Positions 25,023 through 33,729 of a DNA stretch of 64,000 nt are shown piece by piece (within the stretch, counting starts at the first letter, position 1; each line of letters begins with the position of its first letter). Source of the DNA: Sulfobacillus thermotolerans (GTDB lineage: Bacteria; Bacillota; Sulfobacillia; Sulfobacillales; Sulfobacillaceae). A program made the translations under genes and the position numbers. The stretch is taken from the NCBI GenBank assembly GCA_002951815.1, contig CP019454.1:992001-1056000 (forward strand), written 5' to 3'. Under the pieces are notes generated by a model. The model was given only the letters and a program-made list of their open reading frames with translations, ran no database searches and was not told the origin of the DNA.

Positions 25023-26185
25023 TGAAGGTTGTGGTGGCACCGGACTCATTCAAAGGAACATTTACCGCCCAACAAGCGGCGATGGCGATGGCGGAAGGCA
25101 TTGCACAAGCAAGGCATGGGACTGACATCGCTTTGAAACCGATGGCCGATGGTGGGGAAGGAAGCTTGGACGTCGTGCTCAGCGGCACGGCTGCACAGCG
25201 GGTGTCGATGGCGACGGTCGATTCTTATGGACGGGAGATTACTGCGGAATACGGTTGGGATAACGGCACGGCGTGGATCGAACTCGCACAAGCATCTGGC
25301 TTGCATTTTTTACCCGAGTTTCTTCATCACCCGGAGCAGAGAAATCAGTGGGCGATGCGTGCCTCGACATGGGGGACGGGGCAGCAATGGCGTCATGCAT
25401 TGGCACGTGGTGCACATACCATCTTTTTTATGATTGGGGGCAGCGGCACCACGGATGGGGGCTTTGGATTGCTTTCGGCTTTAGGCGCGCTGTATCGATT
25501 TCAAAAGGAGGTGGTGCCAGGGACGGATGCGCGCCAATTAGCGTTGCCTGTACAAATTGAAGAGGTTGAGACGGTCCGTCAATTGCTTGCTCCTATAAAA
25601 ATCGTAGTGGCCACCGACGTGACCAACCCCTTATGGGGGCCTCGTGGTGCGGCGGCGGTGTATGGACCTCAAAAGGGTCTTAGTCCTGCAGGCGTCCGGC
25701 AGCGTGATGAGGAATTGAGGCGGTTTGGGGAGGCGTTAGTGCGTGCGGCCAAAACAGCCGACGCCTCGGTGATGGAAGAGGAAGGAATGGGGGCTGCCGG
25801 AGGTGCAGCCTTTCCGCTTAGGGTGTTGGGACGCGAGGTGCGCCTGGCACGCGGAGCCGACTTAATGGTGACGGCCACTGGACTGGCAGAAGAGATTGCA
25901 CAGGCGGATATCGTTTTTACGGGAGAAGGAGCTACCGATGCTCAGACGTTGTCGGGCAAGGTGCCTATGGCGGTGCTGAACTTGTGTCGTCAATATCAGA
26001 AGCCTTGCATTGTGGTGTCTGGCCATTTAGGGGAAGGCGCGGAACAACTTAAGACCTTAGGGAATGTGTGGCTAGAGCAGGCCACGCCGCGTGGTGCCAC
26101 AGCGCAGGACATTCAACAGCACGGATATCAGTGGATAGCGGAGGCGGCGGCGCGGGCTCTACTATTAGCAACGTCGGGAGCATGA
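25022..26185 (+). CDS. glxK: Glycerate kinase (GlxK/GarK family)
   Basis: 387 aa. Phosphorylates D-glycerate, the product of the reductase above, sending carbon into lower glycolysis; this family usually yields 2-phosphoglycerate. Signatures: MKVVVAPDSFKGTFTAQQAA, DGGEGSLDVV, GSGTTDGGFGLLSALG, and FTGEGATDAQTLSGKVP near the C-terminus. TAATG coupling (one shared base) with glcD fixes the start. Confidence 0.93.
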   Translation: MKVVVAPDSFKGTFTAQQAAMAMAEGIAQARHGTDIALKPMADGGEGSLDVVLSGTAAQRVSMATVDSYGREITAEYGWDNGTAWIELAQASGLHFLPEFLHHPEQRNQWAMRASTWGTGQQWRHALARGAHTIFFMIGGSGTTDGGFGLLSALGALYRFQKEVVPGTDARQLALPVQIEEVETVRQLLAPIKIVVATDVTNPLWGPRGAAAVYGPQKGLSPAGVRQRDEELRRFGEALVRAAKTADASVMEEEGMGAAGGAAFPLRVLGREVRLARGADLMVTATGLAEEIAQADIVFTGEGATDAQTLSGKVPMAVLNLCRQYQKPCIVVSGHLGEGAEQLKTLGNVWLEQATPRGATAQDIQQHGYQWIAEAAARALLLATSGA

Positions 26186-26224
26186 TGAGCAAGGGGATTG
26201 CAAAATGAGGAGGCAACAGCCATT

Positions 26225-27805
26225 ATGCGTGACACAACGAGCGTGACCATTACCGGGACGATGGGAACCGATTACGAGACAGTATTAACGGACGAGGCAT
26301 GCTATTTTCTTGGCGCCTTGCACGAAAAATTTGAAGACGAGCGGCAAGCGCTATTAGCAGAGCGTCAAGTGATTCAGCACCAAATTGATCAAGGTCTGTG
26401 GGCACCGGCTCCAAGTCCAGACCGAGGAAATTGGACGGTCGGCGCTATACCGGCGGATTTGATGGACCGGCGGGTTGAGATCACAGGACCGGTAGACCGT
26501 AAGATGGTCATCAATGCCCTCAATTCCGGGGCCAAGGTGTTTATGGCCGATTTTGAAGATGCGAATGCGCCAACATGGGCGAATATTATTGAAGGACAAA
26601 TCAATCTCACGCGAGCCATTGAGCGACGCATAGATTATACCGCTGAAAACGGGAAGACCTATCGTTTGGGCGACAAAGTGGCGACCTTAGTCGTGCGACC
26701 GCGCGGATGGCATTTGCTGGAGAAGCATCTAGAGGTGGAAGGCGTCCCTATGTCGGCCAGTCTGGTAGACTTTGGCCTGTATGTTTTTCACAATGCCCAG
26801 ACGTTGTTGCAACAAGGAACGGGGCCCTATTTCTATTTACCCAAATTGGAGAGCGCTCGTGAAGCGCGTTTGTGGAACCAGGTCTTCGACTTCACGGAAG
26901 ATCGCTTGGGATTGCAACGCGGCACCATTAAGGCGACGGTGCTCATTGAAACCATCTTAGGGGCTTTAGAAATGGAAGAGATTCTTTATGAACTGAAGGA
27001 CCATGCGGTGGGTCTCAACGCCGGACGATGGGATTACATTTTCAGCATCATTAAGAAATTCCGTCATGCACCGCAGAGCGTATTACCAGACCGTGCCGCG
27101 GTGACGATGACCGTTCCCTTTATGCGGGCCTATACACAAAGGTTGGTACAAGTTTGCCACAAACACGGAGCTCATGCGATGGGGGGGATGGCCGCATTTA
27201 TCCCCAGTCGTCGCGACCCCGCCATTAATCGCGAAGCGTTAGCGAAGGTCCGGGAGGATAAGACGCGCGAAGCGAACGATGGGTTTGATGGAACATGGGT
27301 TGCCCACCCGGATTTGGTGCCGGTGGCTATGGAAGCGTTTGACCGGGTGTTAGGAACCGCGCCGAATCAAAAACACGTAATGCCCCAAGAGAGGGTGTCC
27401 CAAGAGGCTTTGTTCACCTTCACAGTGCCTGGGGGCCGCGTTACCGAAGCGGGCATCCGCAACAACATTAGTGTGGCCATTCAATACATTGAATCGTGGT
27501 TAAAAGGGCAAGGCGCGGTGGCCATTTTTCATTTGATGGAAGATGCTGCCACGGCTGAAATTGCTCGGGCTCAGATTTGGCAATGGATTCATCAACACGC
27601 TGTGTTGGACGATGGCCGTACGGTGACGCGCGAACTGGTACAAATGCTAGAGGAAGATGAAATCGCCAAACTCCGCCAAGAACGAGGGGAATCAGCCTTT
27701 AACGCAGGCAAATTTTCCGAAGCCATCGCACTGTTTGAAGAGGTGGCATTAGGGGAAGATTTTCCAGAGTTTTTGACTATACCAGGCTATGCCCATTTGG
27801 CGTAA
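26225..27805 (+). CDS. aceB: Malate synthase (MSA type)
   Basis: Condenses glyoxylate with acetyl-CoA to malate. 526 aa from the ATG at 26225, 11 nt after AGGAGG. Signatures: MADFEDANAPTWANI, VRPRGWHLLEKH, AMGGMAAFIPSRRDP, and FHLMEDAATAEIARAQ. No isocitrate lyase lies in the cluster, so here the enzyme most likely takes glyoxylate made from glycolate rather than running the glyoxylate shunt; isocitrate lyase could still be elsewhere in the genome. It is the last gene of the operon and ends at a terminator. Confidence 0.94.
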   Translation: MRDTTSVTITGTMGTDYETVLTDEACYFLGALHEKFEDERQALLAERQVIQHQIDQGLWAPAPSPDRGNWTVGAIPADLMDRRVEITGPVDRKMVINALNSGAKVFMADFEDANAPTWANIIEGQINLTRAIERRIDYTAENGKTYRLGDKVATLVVRPRGWHLLEKHLEVEGVPMSASLVDFGLYVFHNAQTLLQQGTGPYFYLPKLESAREARLWNQVFDFTEDRLGLQRGTIKATVLIETILGALEMEEILYELKDHAVGLNAGRWDYIFSIIKKFRHAPQSVLPDRAAVTMTVPFMRAYTQRLVQVCHKHGAHAMGGMAAFIPSRRDPAINREALAKVREDKTREANDGFDGTWVAHPDLVPVAMEAFDRVLGTAPNQKHVMPQERVSQEALFTFTVPGGRVTEAGIRNNISVAIQYIESWLKGQGAVAIFHLMEDAATAEIARAQIWQWIHQHAVLDDGRTVTRELVQMLEEDEIAKLRQERGESAFNAGKFSEAIALFEEVALGEDFPEFLTIPGYAHLA

Positions 27806-27834
27806 TGATGTGTCTTAGGTGGTGATACTAAGGT

Positions 27835-27870
27835 CCCGGGCGGAATGAACTAACATCCGCTCGGGGTGTC
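27835..27870. terminator. Terminator after the glycolate operon
   Basis: CCCGGGCGGA pairs with TCCGCTCGGG (one mismatch) around an 11-nt loop, followed by TGTCTTTATTT. Confidence 0.7.
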
Positions 27871-27875
27871 TTTAT

Positions 27876-29666
27876 TTAGAAGCCTTCCGCGTTTGCGGTG
27901 AGCTGGGATTTCTGCAGCATCTCGGCATAGGCACCATGATGGGCGACCAGTTGATCGTGGGTGCCCGATTCCACGATCCGTCCCTTATCGAGCACATAAA
28001 TGCAATCGGCGGCACGTATCGTAGACAACCGGTGAGCAATAACGATTGTTGTGCGGTTTTTGGCGACTTCGATGAGCCCCTGTTGTACGGCGATTTCACT
28101 CATCGCGTCCAAATTGGCCGTGGCTTCGTCCAAGACCAAAATAGAAGGATTGAGGACGATGGTGCGGGCGAATGCCAGGAGTTGACGCTGGCCAGCAGAC
28201 AAATTCGATCCATGCGGGGTTAATGGAGTGTTATAGCCTTGAGGAAGTTGAGAAATGAAAGCATGAGCCCCTGTAAGACGAGCCGCGTGGACAACTTGCG
28301 CATCAGACACGTCTGATCGGAAGAGGCGAATATTGTCAGCCACGGAACCGGAATATAAATTCACTTCTTGTTGCACAACGGCGACCCAACGATGCAAGTC
28401 AGCCTGACGGACGTCCCGAATATCTATGTGATCAATGGAGATGGTGCCGCTTGTGACGTCGTAGAAACGGGCTAACAGACTGATGAGCGTACTCTTACCG
28501 GCTCCGGTTTCACCACAGATGCCAATAAATTGGCCGGGGAGAATGTGACACGTGATGTCATCAAGAATCGGGCGACTGCGTTCGTAGGCAAATGAGACAT
28601 GATCAAAGTCTATTCGTCCGGTAATGGCAGGCGGCGTAATCGGACGGGGCGGATCTTTTATCGCCGGAGGCGTGGCTAACACAGCGCTTATACGTTCGGC
28701 CGAGATCATAGAAGATTGTAAGGTATTCCAATTTTGGGTGAGAGAGTTAATCGGCTCAAAGAATTGTTGGATATAGGATATGAAGGCATATAAAACGCCA
28801 ATTTTAATTGTATGGTGAAAAACGGCCATGCCTCCCGCCCAAGCCATAAACGCTACCGCCAAGTTGCCGAGGAGGTCAAAGCTTCGGTTAAAAAACACAT
28901 CCCAACGAAATTCATTCACATTGGCCATCTGAAAGGGAATGTTGAGGTGGTTAAAGGCCTCGAGCTGTTTATCCTCTTGGTGAAACACCTGGATAATTCG
29001 CATGCCGGTCAAATTTTCGGCAATGAATCCAATCAGTCGGGATTGCCGGGATCGGGTGGTGTTGTAGATTTTGTGCAGGCGCGGGCGGAATATAGCGGAA
29101 ATGACGACGATAATGGGAATCACCAACGCACTTAACAAGGCGAGTTTCCAATTTAATAAGAACATCGCACCCATTACCAAAACAATCGTTAATCCATCGC
29201 GGATGACACTCAGCAAGAATTGCGTAAAAAATTGACTAATGCGGGTCGTGTCACTGGCTACGTTTGTGATCAGCCGACCGGTGTCATGAGACTCGAAAAA
29301 AGACATGGAAAGCGATTCAATGTGGCTAAATAGGTCAATGCGAAGTTGCCGGACGACTTGCTGGCCTGCCGATGCGATGACACGGGTTTGCCATAAATTG
29401 GCCAACAGGCCCACTAACGTAATCCCTAAGTACGTGGCTCCAATCGCTATGAGCGGCTCTAGGCGGCCATGGGGAATAAGGAGATAGCGATCAATGGCTA
29501 CCTTGACGAGATAGGGTTGAATCACTTGGGTCAGGTTATACACAATGACCAGGGCTACCACGCCGGCAAATAGCCGGGTATATGGGCGCGCATAAACCAG
29601 CAATTCTCGGATTGTGGCACTGCTAGGACGCGAGGCAGACGTTCCTGGCTGGGGAACATTAGCCAT
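27876..29666 (-). CDS. ABC exporter half-transporter with canonical ATPase site (BmrD-like)
   Basis: 596 aa from the ATG at 29666, which follows AAGGAAGTG; a longer in-frame start at 29747 lies within the upstream gene. Six-helix type IV exporter domain (residues about 20-330) fused to an ATPase. Walker A GETGAGKST and Walker B ILVLDEATANLD keep the catalytic Glu, but the signature is degenerate (LSAGQ). The H-loop His is present (IVIAHRLST). It overlaps the partner gene upstream by 8 bp. Together they match asymmetric heterodimeric multidrug exporters such as BmrCD, LmrCD and TM287/288. Confidence 0.9.
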   Translation of the reverse strand: MANVPQPGTSASRPSSATIRELLVYARPYTRLFAGVVALVIVYNLTQVIQPYLVKVAIDRYLLIPHGRLEPLIAIGATYLGITLVGLLANLWQTRVIASAGQQVVRQLRIDLFSHIESLSMSFFESHDTGRLITNVASDTTRISQFFTQFLLSVIRDGLTIVLVMGAMFLLNWKLALLSALVIPIIVVISAIFRPRLHKIYNTTRSRQSRLIGFIAENLTGMRIIQVFHQEDKQLEAFNHLNIPFQMANVNEFRWDVFFNRSFDLLGNLAVAFMAWAGGMAVFHHTIKIGVLYAFISYIQQFFEPINSLTQNWNTLQSSMISAERISAVLATPPAIKDPPRPITPPAITGRIDFDHVSFAYERSRPILDDITCHILPGQFIGICGETGAGKSTLISLLARFYDVTSGTISIDHIDIRDVRQADLHRWVAVVQQEVNLYSGSVADNIRLFRSDVSDAQVVHAARLTGAHAFISQLPQGYNTPLTPHGSNLSAGQRQLLAFARTIVLNPSILVLDEATANLDAMSEIAVQQGLIEVAKNRTTIVIAHRLSTIRAADCIYVLDKGRIVESGTHDQLVAHHGAYAEMLQKSQLTANAEGF

Positions 29667-31401
29667 GGGTTTCACTTCCTTGCGATTGAATGGCATAGAG
29701 CTGGGCATAAAAGCCTTGGCGCTGCAACAGTTCTTGAGGTGTTCCAAATTCCACTATTTGACCTTCTTCTAGAACCATGATGTGGTCAGCCAACCTAAGA
29801 GATGAGAGGCGGTGACTGGTAATGATGAGAGTACGGCCTTTCTGATGGAGCCGGCGTAACGCGCCTAGAATCGTTTGTTCTGTGAGGCTGTCGACGGCGC
29901 TGAGACTGTCGTCCAAAATGATGATGCGAGCATGGGTTTTTATCAGCGCGCGGGCAATAGCAACGCGTTGGCGCTGGCCACCGGATAAGGTTAATCCGTG
30001 CTCGCCGACCACCGTATCGAAGCCTTCTGGCATGGTTTGCACGGTGGCTAGAATGTTGGCTGCTTGCGCCGCCTGACGTATTTGCGCCGGATCTTCTTGG
30101 GGAGTCGGAAAGGCAATATTATGGCCAATGCTGGAGGAAAAGAGAAACCCATCTTGGGGCACGTAGGCAATGGCCTCGCGTAAGTCAGCTTTGGCGACAT
30201 TGCGGATATCGGTCCCTCCGATGGTTATGGCTTTTTCTGGTGGGTCTAGCTCCCGAACAAGCAAGCGTGTTAGCGTACTTTTCCCAGAACCCGTACGGCC
30301 GACAATACCAAGAATGCTGCCCTCTGGCACCGTAAGGGATAGGTGTCGAAGAGCGGGAGTCTTGGCATGAGGATAGGTAAACGTTAAGTCATGAAAGACG
30401 ATAGGACCATGTACGGGCAGATGCTGCGGCTCAGCAGGTTCGGTGATTTGAGGTTGGGCTTCGAGCAAGACTTGAATGCGCAACAAAGACGCGGACGAAT
30501 TTTGAAAAATATTAATGACATTGCCAAACTGCATCAGGGGGCGTACCAGCATGCTGAGGTATACGGTAAAGGCCACAAATGCCCCTAGGGTGATATGGTG
30601 AGACAAGGTGAGGGCCCCGCCATACACGAGGGCAATGGCAAAGCTGATGCCGCTGAGCAGCGGAATGAGGGCTTGGAATGTTGTATTCAGGCGAACCAAA
30701 TGCATGGAGTTATCATAGACGGAATCGGTGCGTTCCGTGAAACGCCGGACTTCCACTCCTTCATTTCCCGCAGACTTGACCAGGCGAATACTTTGCAAGC
30801 TTTCTTCGGTCATCCCGGCCATGGCTGATAGAGATTCTTGGACCACACGCGACTGCTGCCGAATTTTTGGGCCTAGTTTGACCACGACGACCGGGATAAG
30901 TAACAGCGGGATCAGGCTAATAACGGTTAATGATAAATTGATATGGCGAATGGTCATAAACAACGTGGCCACAAACAAAAATACGGCCTGAAGCGTTTGG
31001 TTGATGCCGCCTGCCAGTGCTTGACGGATGGCCGGTACATCATTGAGGACATGGGACAATAAATCGCCCGTGGTATGTTGGTTAAAATAGTCCGCGTCGA
31101 GATCTTCCCAATGGTCAAATAACAGCCTGCGCAAATCTCCCTCAAAGATCCGCGCTAACTTCCCGACTGTGAATTGGCCGAAGCCAAAAAGGATGACGTA
31201 ACCGATGGAAATCACGGCAAGGTCTTGCGCGTAGCGGTCAATACCGTGGGGCGTAATACCCCGTCGAAATTGGTCAATGAAATGACCGATAATGTCAGGA
31301 ATTTGTACTTGGAGAATCTTGGATACGCCTACCGCTAAAATGGCGAGAATATATTCCGTCCCGTGTTTGTGAAAGAACCGCCGAACCAGTCTTTGACCCA
31401 C
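29659..31401 (-). CDS. ABC exporter half-transporter with degenerate ATPase site (BmrC-like)
   Basis: 580 aa from a GTG 5 nt after GAGGTG. Exporter domain of six helices, then an ATPase with Walker A GRTGSGKST and a canonical LSGGQ signature. Walker B reads IIILDDSLSAVD, so Asp replaces the catalytic Glu, as in BmrC. In the heterodimer its Walker motifs pair with the LSAGQ of the partner (degenerate site), while its LSGGQ completes the partner's active site. The 290-bp upstream region holds large hairpins and tiny ORFs that may control expression. Confidence 0.9.
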   Translation of the reverse strand: MGQRLVRRFFHKHGTEYILAILAVGVSKILQVQIPDIIGHFIDQFRRGITPHGIDRYAQDLAVISIGYVILFGFGQFTVGKLARIFEGDLRRLLFDHWEDLDADYFNQHTTGDLLSHVLNDVPAIRQALAGGINQTLQAVFLFVATLFMTIRHINLSLTVISLIPLLLIPVVVVKLGPKIRQQSRVVQESLSAMAGMTEESLQSIRLVKSAGNEGVEVRRFTERTDSVYDNSMHLVRLNTTFQALIPLLSGISFAIALVYGGALTLSHHITLGAFVAFTVYLSMLVRPLMQFGNVINIFQNSSASLLRIQVLLEAQPQITEPAEPQHLPVHGPIVFHDLTFTYPHAKTPALRHLSLTVPEGSILGIVGRTGSGKSTLTRLLVRELDPPEKAITIGGTDIRNVAKADLREAIAYVPQDGFLFSSSIGHNIAFPTPQEDPAQIRQAAQAANILATVQTMPEGFDTVVGEHGLTLSGGQRQRVAIARALIKTHARIIILDDSLSAVDSLTEQTILGALRRLHQKGRTLIITSHRLSSLRLADHIMVLEEGQIVEFGTPQELLQRQGFYAQLYAIQSQGSETHG

Positions 31402-31480
31402 ACCCGCACCTCAAATCACTACGCCCAATTTTTTGGAACGTCAAGGGAAATAAGAAAATTGGACCTGCCCAACGGGCAGA

Positions 31481-31525
31481 TCAACCAGGATGCCTTTTCT
31501 TTGGTCGAAGGAAATGTTTGCGCAT
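31481..31525 (-). CDS. Putative second leader ORF (14 codons) of the ABC exporter operon
   Basis: The frame starts ATGCGCAAA 1 nt after the stop of the first leader ORF and reads MRKHFLRPKKRHPG, very basic. It spans the loop and the second arm of the large hairpin. No clear ribosome site; coupling to the first leader ORF would be needed. Short length makes chance possible. Confidence 0.25.
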   Translation of the reverse strand: MRKHFLRPKKRHPG

Positions 31526-31547
31526 TTCACGTCGACCAAAGAAAAGG
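31493..31547 (-). promoter_or_regulatory. Long hairpin in the leader of the ABC exporter operon
   Basis: A perfect 16-bp stem (31493-31508 with 31532-31547; CCTTTTCTTTGGTCGA and its complement) encloses a second 6-bp stem (GAAATG/CATTTC) with a 6-nt loop. It lies 92-146 nt upstream of the exporter start. On the same leader, CTGCCC-N3-GGGCAG (31465-31479) and CCAATTTT...AAAATTGG (31425-31462) form further stems. There is no T-run directly after it, so it is not a plain terminator. Confidence 0.55.
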
Positions 31548-31559
31548 ATTCATCTTCAT
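31527..31559 (-). CDS. Putative leader peptide (10 codons) overlapping the hairpin 5' arm
   Basis: ATG AAG ATG AAT CCT TTT CTT TGG TCG ACG TGA encodes MKMNPFLWST. Its coding sequence is the 5' arm of the hairpin, so a ribosome translating or stalling on it would melt the stem. In Bacillus subtilis, bmrCD is controlled by translation of a leader ORF, bmrB, by attenuation. The ribosome site here is weak (GAAGTATGG), and the call is tentative. Confidence 0.35.
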   Translation of the reverse strand: MKMNPFLWST

Positions 31560-31643
31560 GTTACCATACTTCGGCTAGGCGGACGAAGCGGAAAGGATGG
31601 TAGGATTCTTCGGGGGAAGAAGTCGTTGGCAACGTATCTTGGC

Positions 31644-31675
31644 GTCAGGCACTGCCCTCATGGACAGTGCCTGAC
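31644..31675 (-). other. 11-bp perfect hairpin downstream of the solute-binding protein gene
   Basis: GTCAGGCACTG and CAGTGCCTGAC around a 10-nt loop, 19 bp after the solute-binding protein stop. No T-run follows, so it may stabilise the mRNA 3' end or be a weak or factor-assisted terminator. Confidence 0.5.
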
Positions 31676-31693
31676 TGGTACGACTTTTAGGCC

Positions 31694-33421
31694 TTAGGGG
31701 GAGACCCACCAATAATTCGGATGGATGTTTCCGAATGTCCCCAATTCCGTGCTCACACCATGAATCGTGTCCGCATGAACGATAAATTTAGGCTCCATGG
31801 GCAGAAATATCACCCCTGGTAATTGCTGCGCGACATACATTTCATACCGGTAGAGGCGGTGTAGTGTCTGCATTGGAGTCCCTGGTTCATAGGTGGCTTG
31901 TATTAATAGGTTCATTTCGTGGTTACTGTAATCTCCACCATTTTCGCCCGCATCTGTTGCAAATAAGCTTCCTCCTGTCGGATACGGGTCATTGCCATAG
32001 GTCCATGCGGCTCCGTCAGACCAATCCACCATAGCCCATTTGCTGGCGTTCGAGGGCCCATAGCTGACCACGGTATCAAAAGTTTGGGGCACTAAGTGGA
32101 CCTCGATGCCTTCTTGGGCCCAATTGCTTTTCATCAGTTGCACCATGTCTGCAGCGCTTTGCGTCCCGGCGGCATAATCCAAGGTAAAATTGAGCGCCAT
32201 TCCCTGCTTCGTCATCACGCCGTGTACCTCACGCCATCCGTTTTTCAGCAAGAGCTGCTTGCCGCGGGCAGGATTAAAGGGATACAGAGGACGAGTGAGG
32301 GCGGGATTAAATAGGAAGGTTTTAGGAAGGGGGGCCAAGGAGGTATCGTCGATCACGCCGTATCCGTGAAAAATGTGCGCAATCATACCGGTTTGGTCGA
32401 CCCCCATCTGTAGGGCTTGGCGAACCGGAAGTTCCGAAAAAGCTTTCCCAATTTCGTGGGGAGCAGCAGGGTTTAAGTTTAAAGCCACATAATCGAAGCC
32501 CGGTCGATATAGCGCGGTAATTTTGTCATGGGGAATCTCAGAACGTGCACCGAGTAATCCTACGCCTAAATAACCGACATTAATGGCACCAGTTCTCAAT
32601 GCCGCGAATTCGGCAGCCGATGATGTTTCATATTTAAAAACGACACGACTTAGATAGGATTTATGGCCGTCATAGTGTGGATTGGGTACGAAGGTCCAAT
32701 AATTACCAGGCTGGTAGCTAGCCAAACGATAAGGGCCGTCAACCACTTGATAGACGGAATTCGTGGGCAAGTTGGCTACTGAATTTATAAAGGACATTTC
32801 TTTGGCCATATTCTTTGGGTAGCGGTCCCATATTGAACGGGGCACGGGAATTATTTCCATCAATCCATTGCGGATAAACCATTCGGGATTGCGTGGAACG
32901 GTTGTCGTGATTACGACGGTATGGGAATTGGGTGCGACAACGCTTTTCCATGTAGCAGGAATGCCGCCAGATCCTTCTCCCGAAAAAGCCCACGAATAAG
33001 GATTGTTGGGCATTGAGCCCGCTTGCATAATATCCCATGTAAAGACGACATCTTGGGCGGTGACCCTGTGCCCATTTGACCAGTGCCATTTGGGATTTAG
33101 GTGAATCGTATAGACAGTGTCACTGGCGTTCCATGTCACGGACGATGCAAGGCTATGCTGGGGCTCAAAGTGGCCTTGTTGATTAAAGTATACCAGGGGC
33201 TTATACATCATCAAATCTGTTTCAAAATTGACGACGGTATCCGCGTTTAGTGAAACGAGGGGAAAAAACCAGTTGGGTGATGTTTGCACGGGCAGTGCGT
33301 AAACAGCCGTTCCTCCAAAATGCGGAACGATGCGAGGCGCGGCATTAGAACTTGGTGTGCCGCATCCTGCCAGTCCGATAACGATTAAGCCGCTCGTTGC
33401 GACCTTTATCAGCCTATTCAA
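31694..33421 (-). CDS. Family 5 extracellular solute-binding lipoprotein (peptide/nickel/oligosaccharide type)
   Basis: 575 aa from a TTG at 33421, which has GGGAGG at good spacing and puts the lipobox (VIGLAGC) directly after a short hydrophobic leader. The mature protein is a DppA/OppA-type binding protein (FETDLMMYKPLVYFNQQGH; WHWSNGHRVTAQDVVFTWD; GPYRLASYQPG). It would be anchored outside the membrane and deliver a peptide or oligosaccharide to an ABC importer. No permease genes are next to it, so it is an orphan. It might use the importer at 35964-39830. Confidence 0.88.
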   Translation of the reverse strand: MNRLIKVATSGLIVIGLAGCGTPSSNAAPRIVPHFGGTAVYALPVQTSPNWFFPLVSLNADTVVNFETDLMMYKPLVYFNQQGHFEPQHSLASSVTWNASDTVYTIHLNPKWHWSNGHRVTAQDVVFTWDIMQAGSMPNNPYSWAFSGEGSGGIPATWKSVVAPNSHTVVITTTVPRNPEWFIRNGLMEIIPVPRSIWDRYPKNMAKEMSFINSVANLPTNSVYQVVDGPYRLASYQPGNYWTFVPNPHYDGHKSYLSRVVFKYETSSAAEFAALRTGAINVGYLGVGLLGARSEIPHDKITALYRPGFDYVALNLNPAAPHEIGKAFSELPVRQALQMGVDQTGMIAHIFHGYGVIDDTSLAPLPKTFLFNPALTRPLYPFNPARGKQLLLKNGWREVHGVMTKQGMALNFTLDYAAGTQSAADMVQLMKSNWAQEGIEVHLVPQTFDTVVSYGPSNASKWAMVDWSDGAAWTYGNDPYPTGGSLFATDAGENGGDYSNHEMNLLIQATYEPGTPMQTLHRLYRYEMYVAQQLPGVIFLPMEPKFIVHADTIHGVSTELGTFGNIHPNYWWVSP

Positions 33422-33554
33422 TGTACCGGCCTCCCTATTTAATATATGGCGGAATGGTTCCAGCATATGTTGCATAAAATTGCAAAGAATATAATATTAA
33501 ATGCAATAACCGTATTATATGGAATAAAACGGCACAAATACAAGGCGTATGTTC

Positions 33555-33568
33555 GTGATCTAAATCAC
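33555..33568. promoter_or_regulatory. CRP/FNR-like palindrome upstream of a tiny membrane protein gene
   Basis: GTGATCTAAATCAC: GTGA-N6-TCAC within a perfect GTGAT/ATCAC dyad. An extended -10 (TGATATGAT, 33596-33604) follows, which puts the dyad centre near -49. Confidence 0.5.
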
Positions 33569-33595
33569 TAAATCAACAAATATAGTGAGTTTTTG

Positions 33596-33604
33596 TGATA
33601 TGAT
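33596..33604 (+). promoter_or_regulatory. Extended -10 promoter for the 25-aa membrane protein
   Basis: TGA followed by TATGAT. The -35 region is poor, consistent with an activator-dependent or extended -10 promoter. Confidence 0.4.
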
Positions 33605-33651
33605 GGAAACAAATGGTTAAATGGCAATAGGCCAGGTCGGGAGGGACCAGA

Positions 33652-33729
33652 ATGTTTCACATTATTAATGTGCTATTCGCATGCTTAGCCATCGGGGCCT
33701 CAGTATTTTATGCTCTGACACGGTATTAA
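33652..33729 (+). CDS. Tiny single-helix membrane protein (25 aa), unknown
   Basis: ATG preceded by GGGAGGGACCAGA, a strong ribosome site. The product (MFHIINVLFACLAIGASVFY plus ALTRY) is one membrane helix with a short basic end, similar in shape to KdpF, CydX or other small respiratory or transport subunits. A promoter and CRP/FNR-like site lie upstream. The ORF is too short for statistical support, but the ribosome site and promoter make it credible. No partner gene is adjacent. Confidence 0.5.
   Translation: MFHIINVLFACLAIGASVFYALTRY

Noticed and set aside
31644-31675. Hairpin read as an intrinsic terminator of the solute-binding protein gene
   Set aside because: The stem is perfect but no T-run follows on the minus strand, so I list it only as a hairpin.
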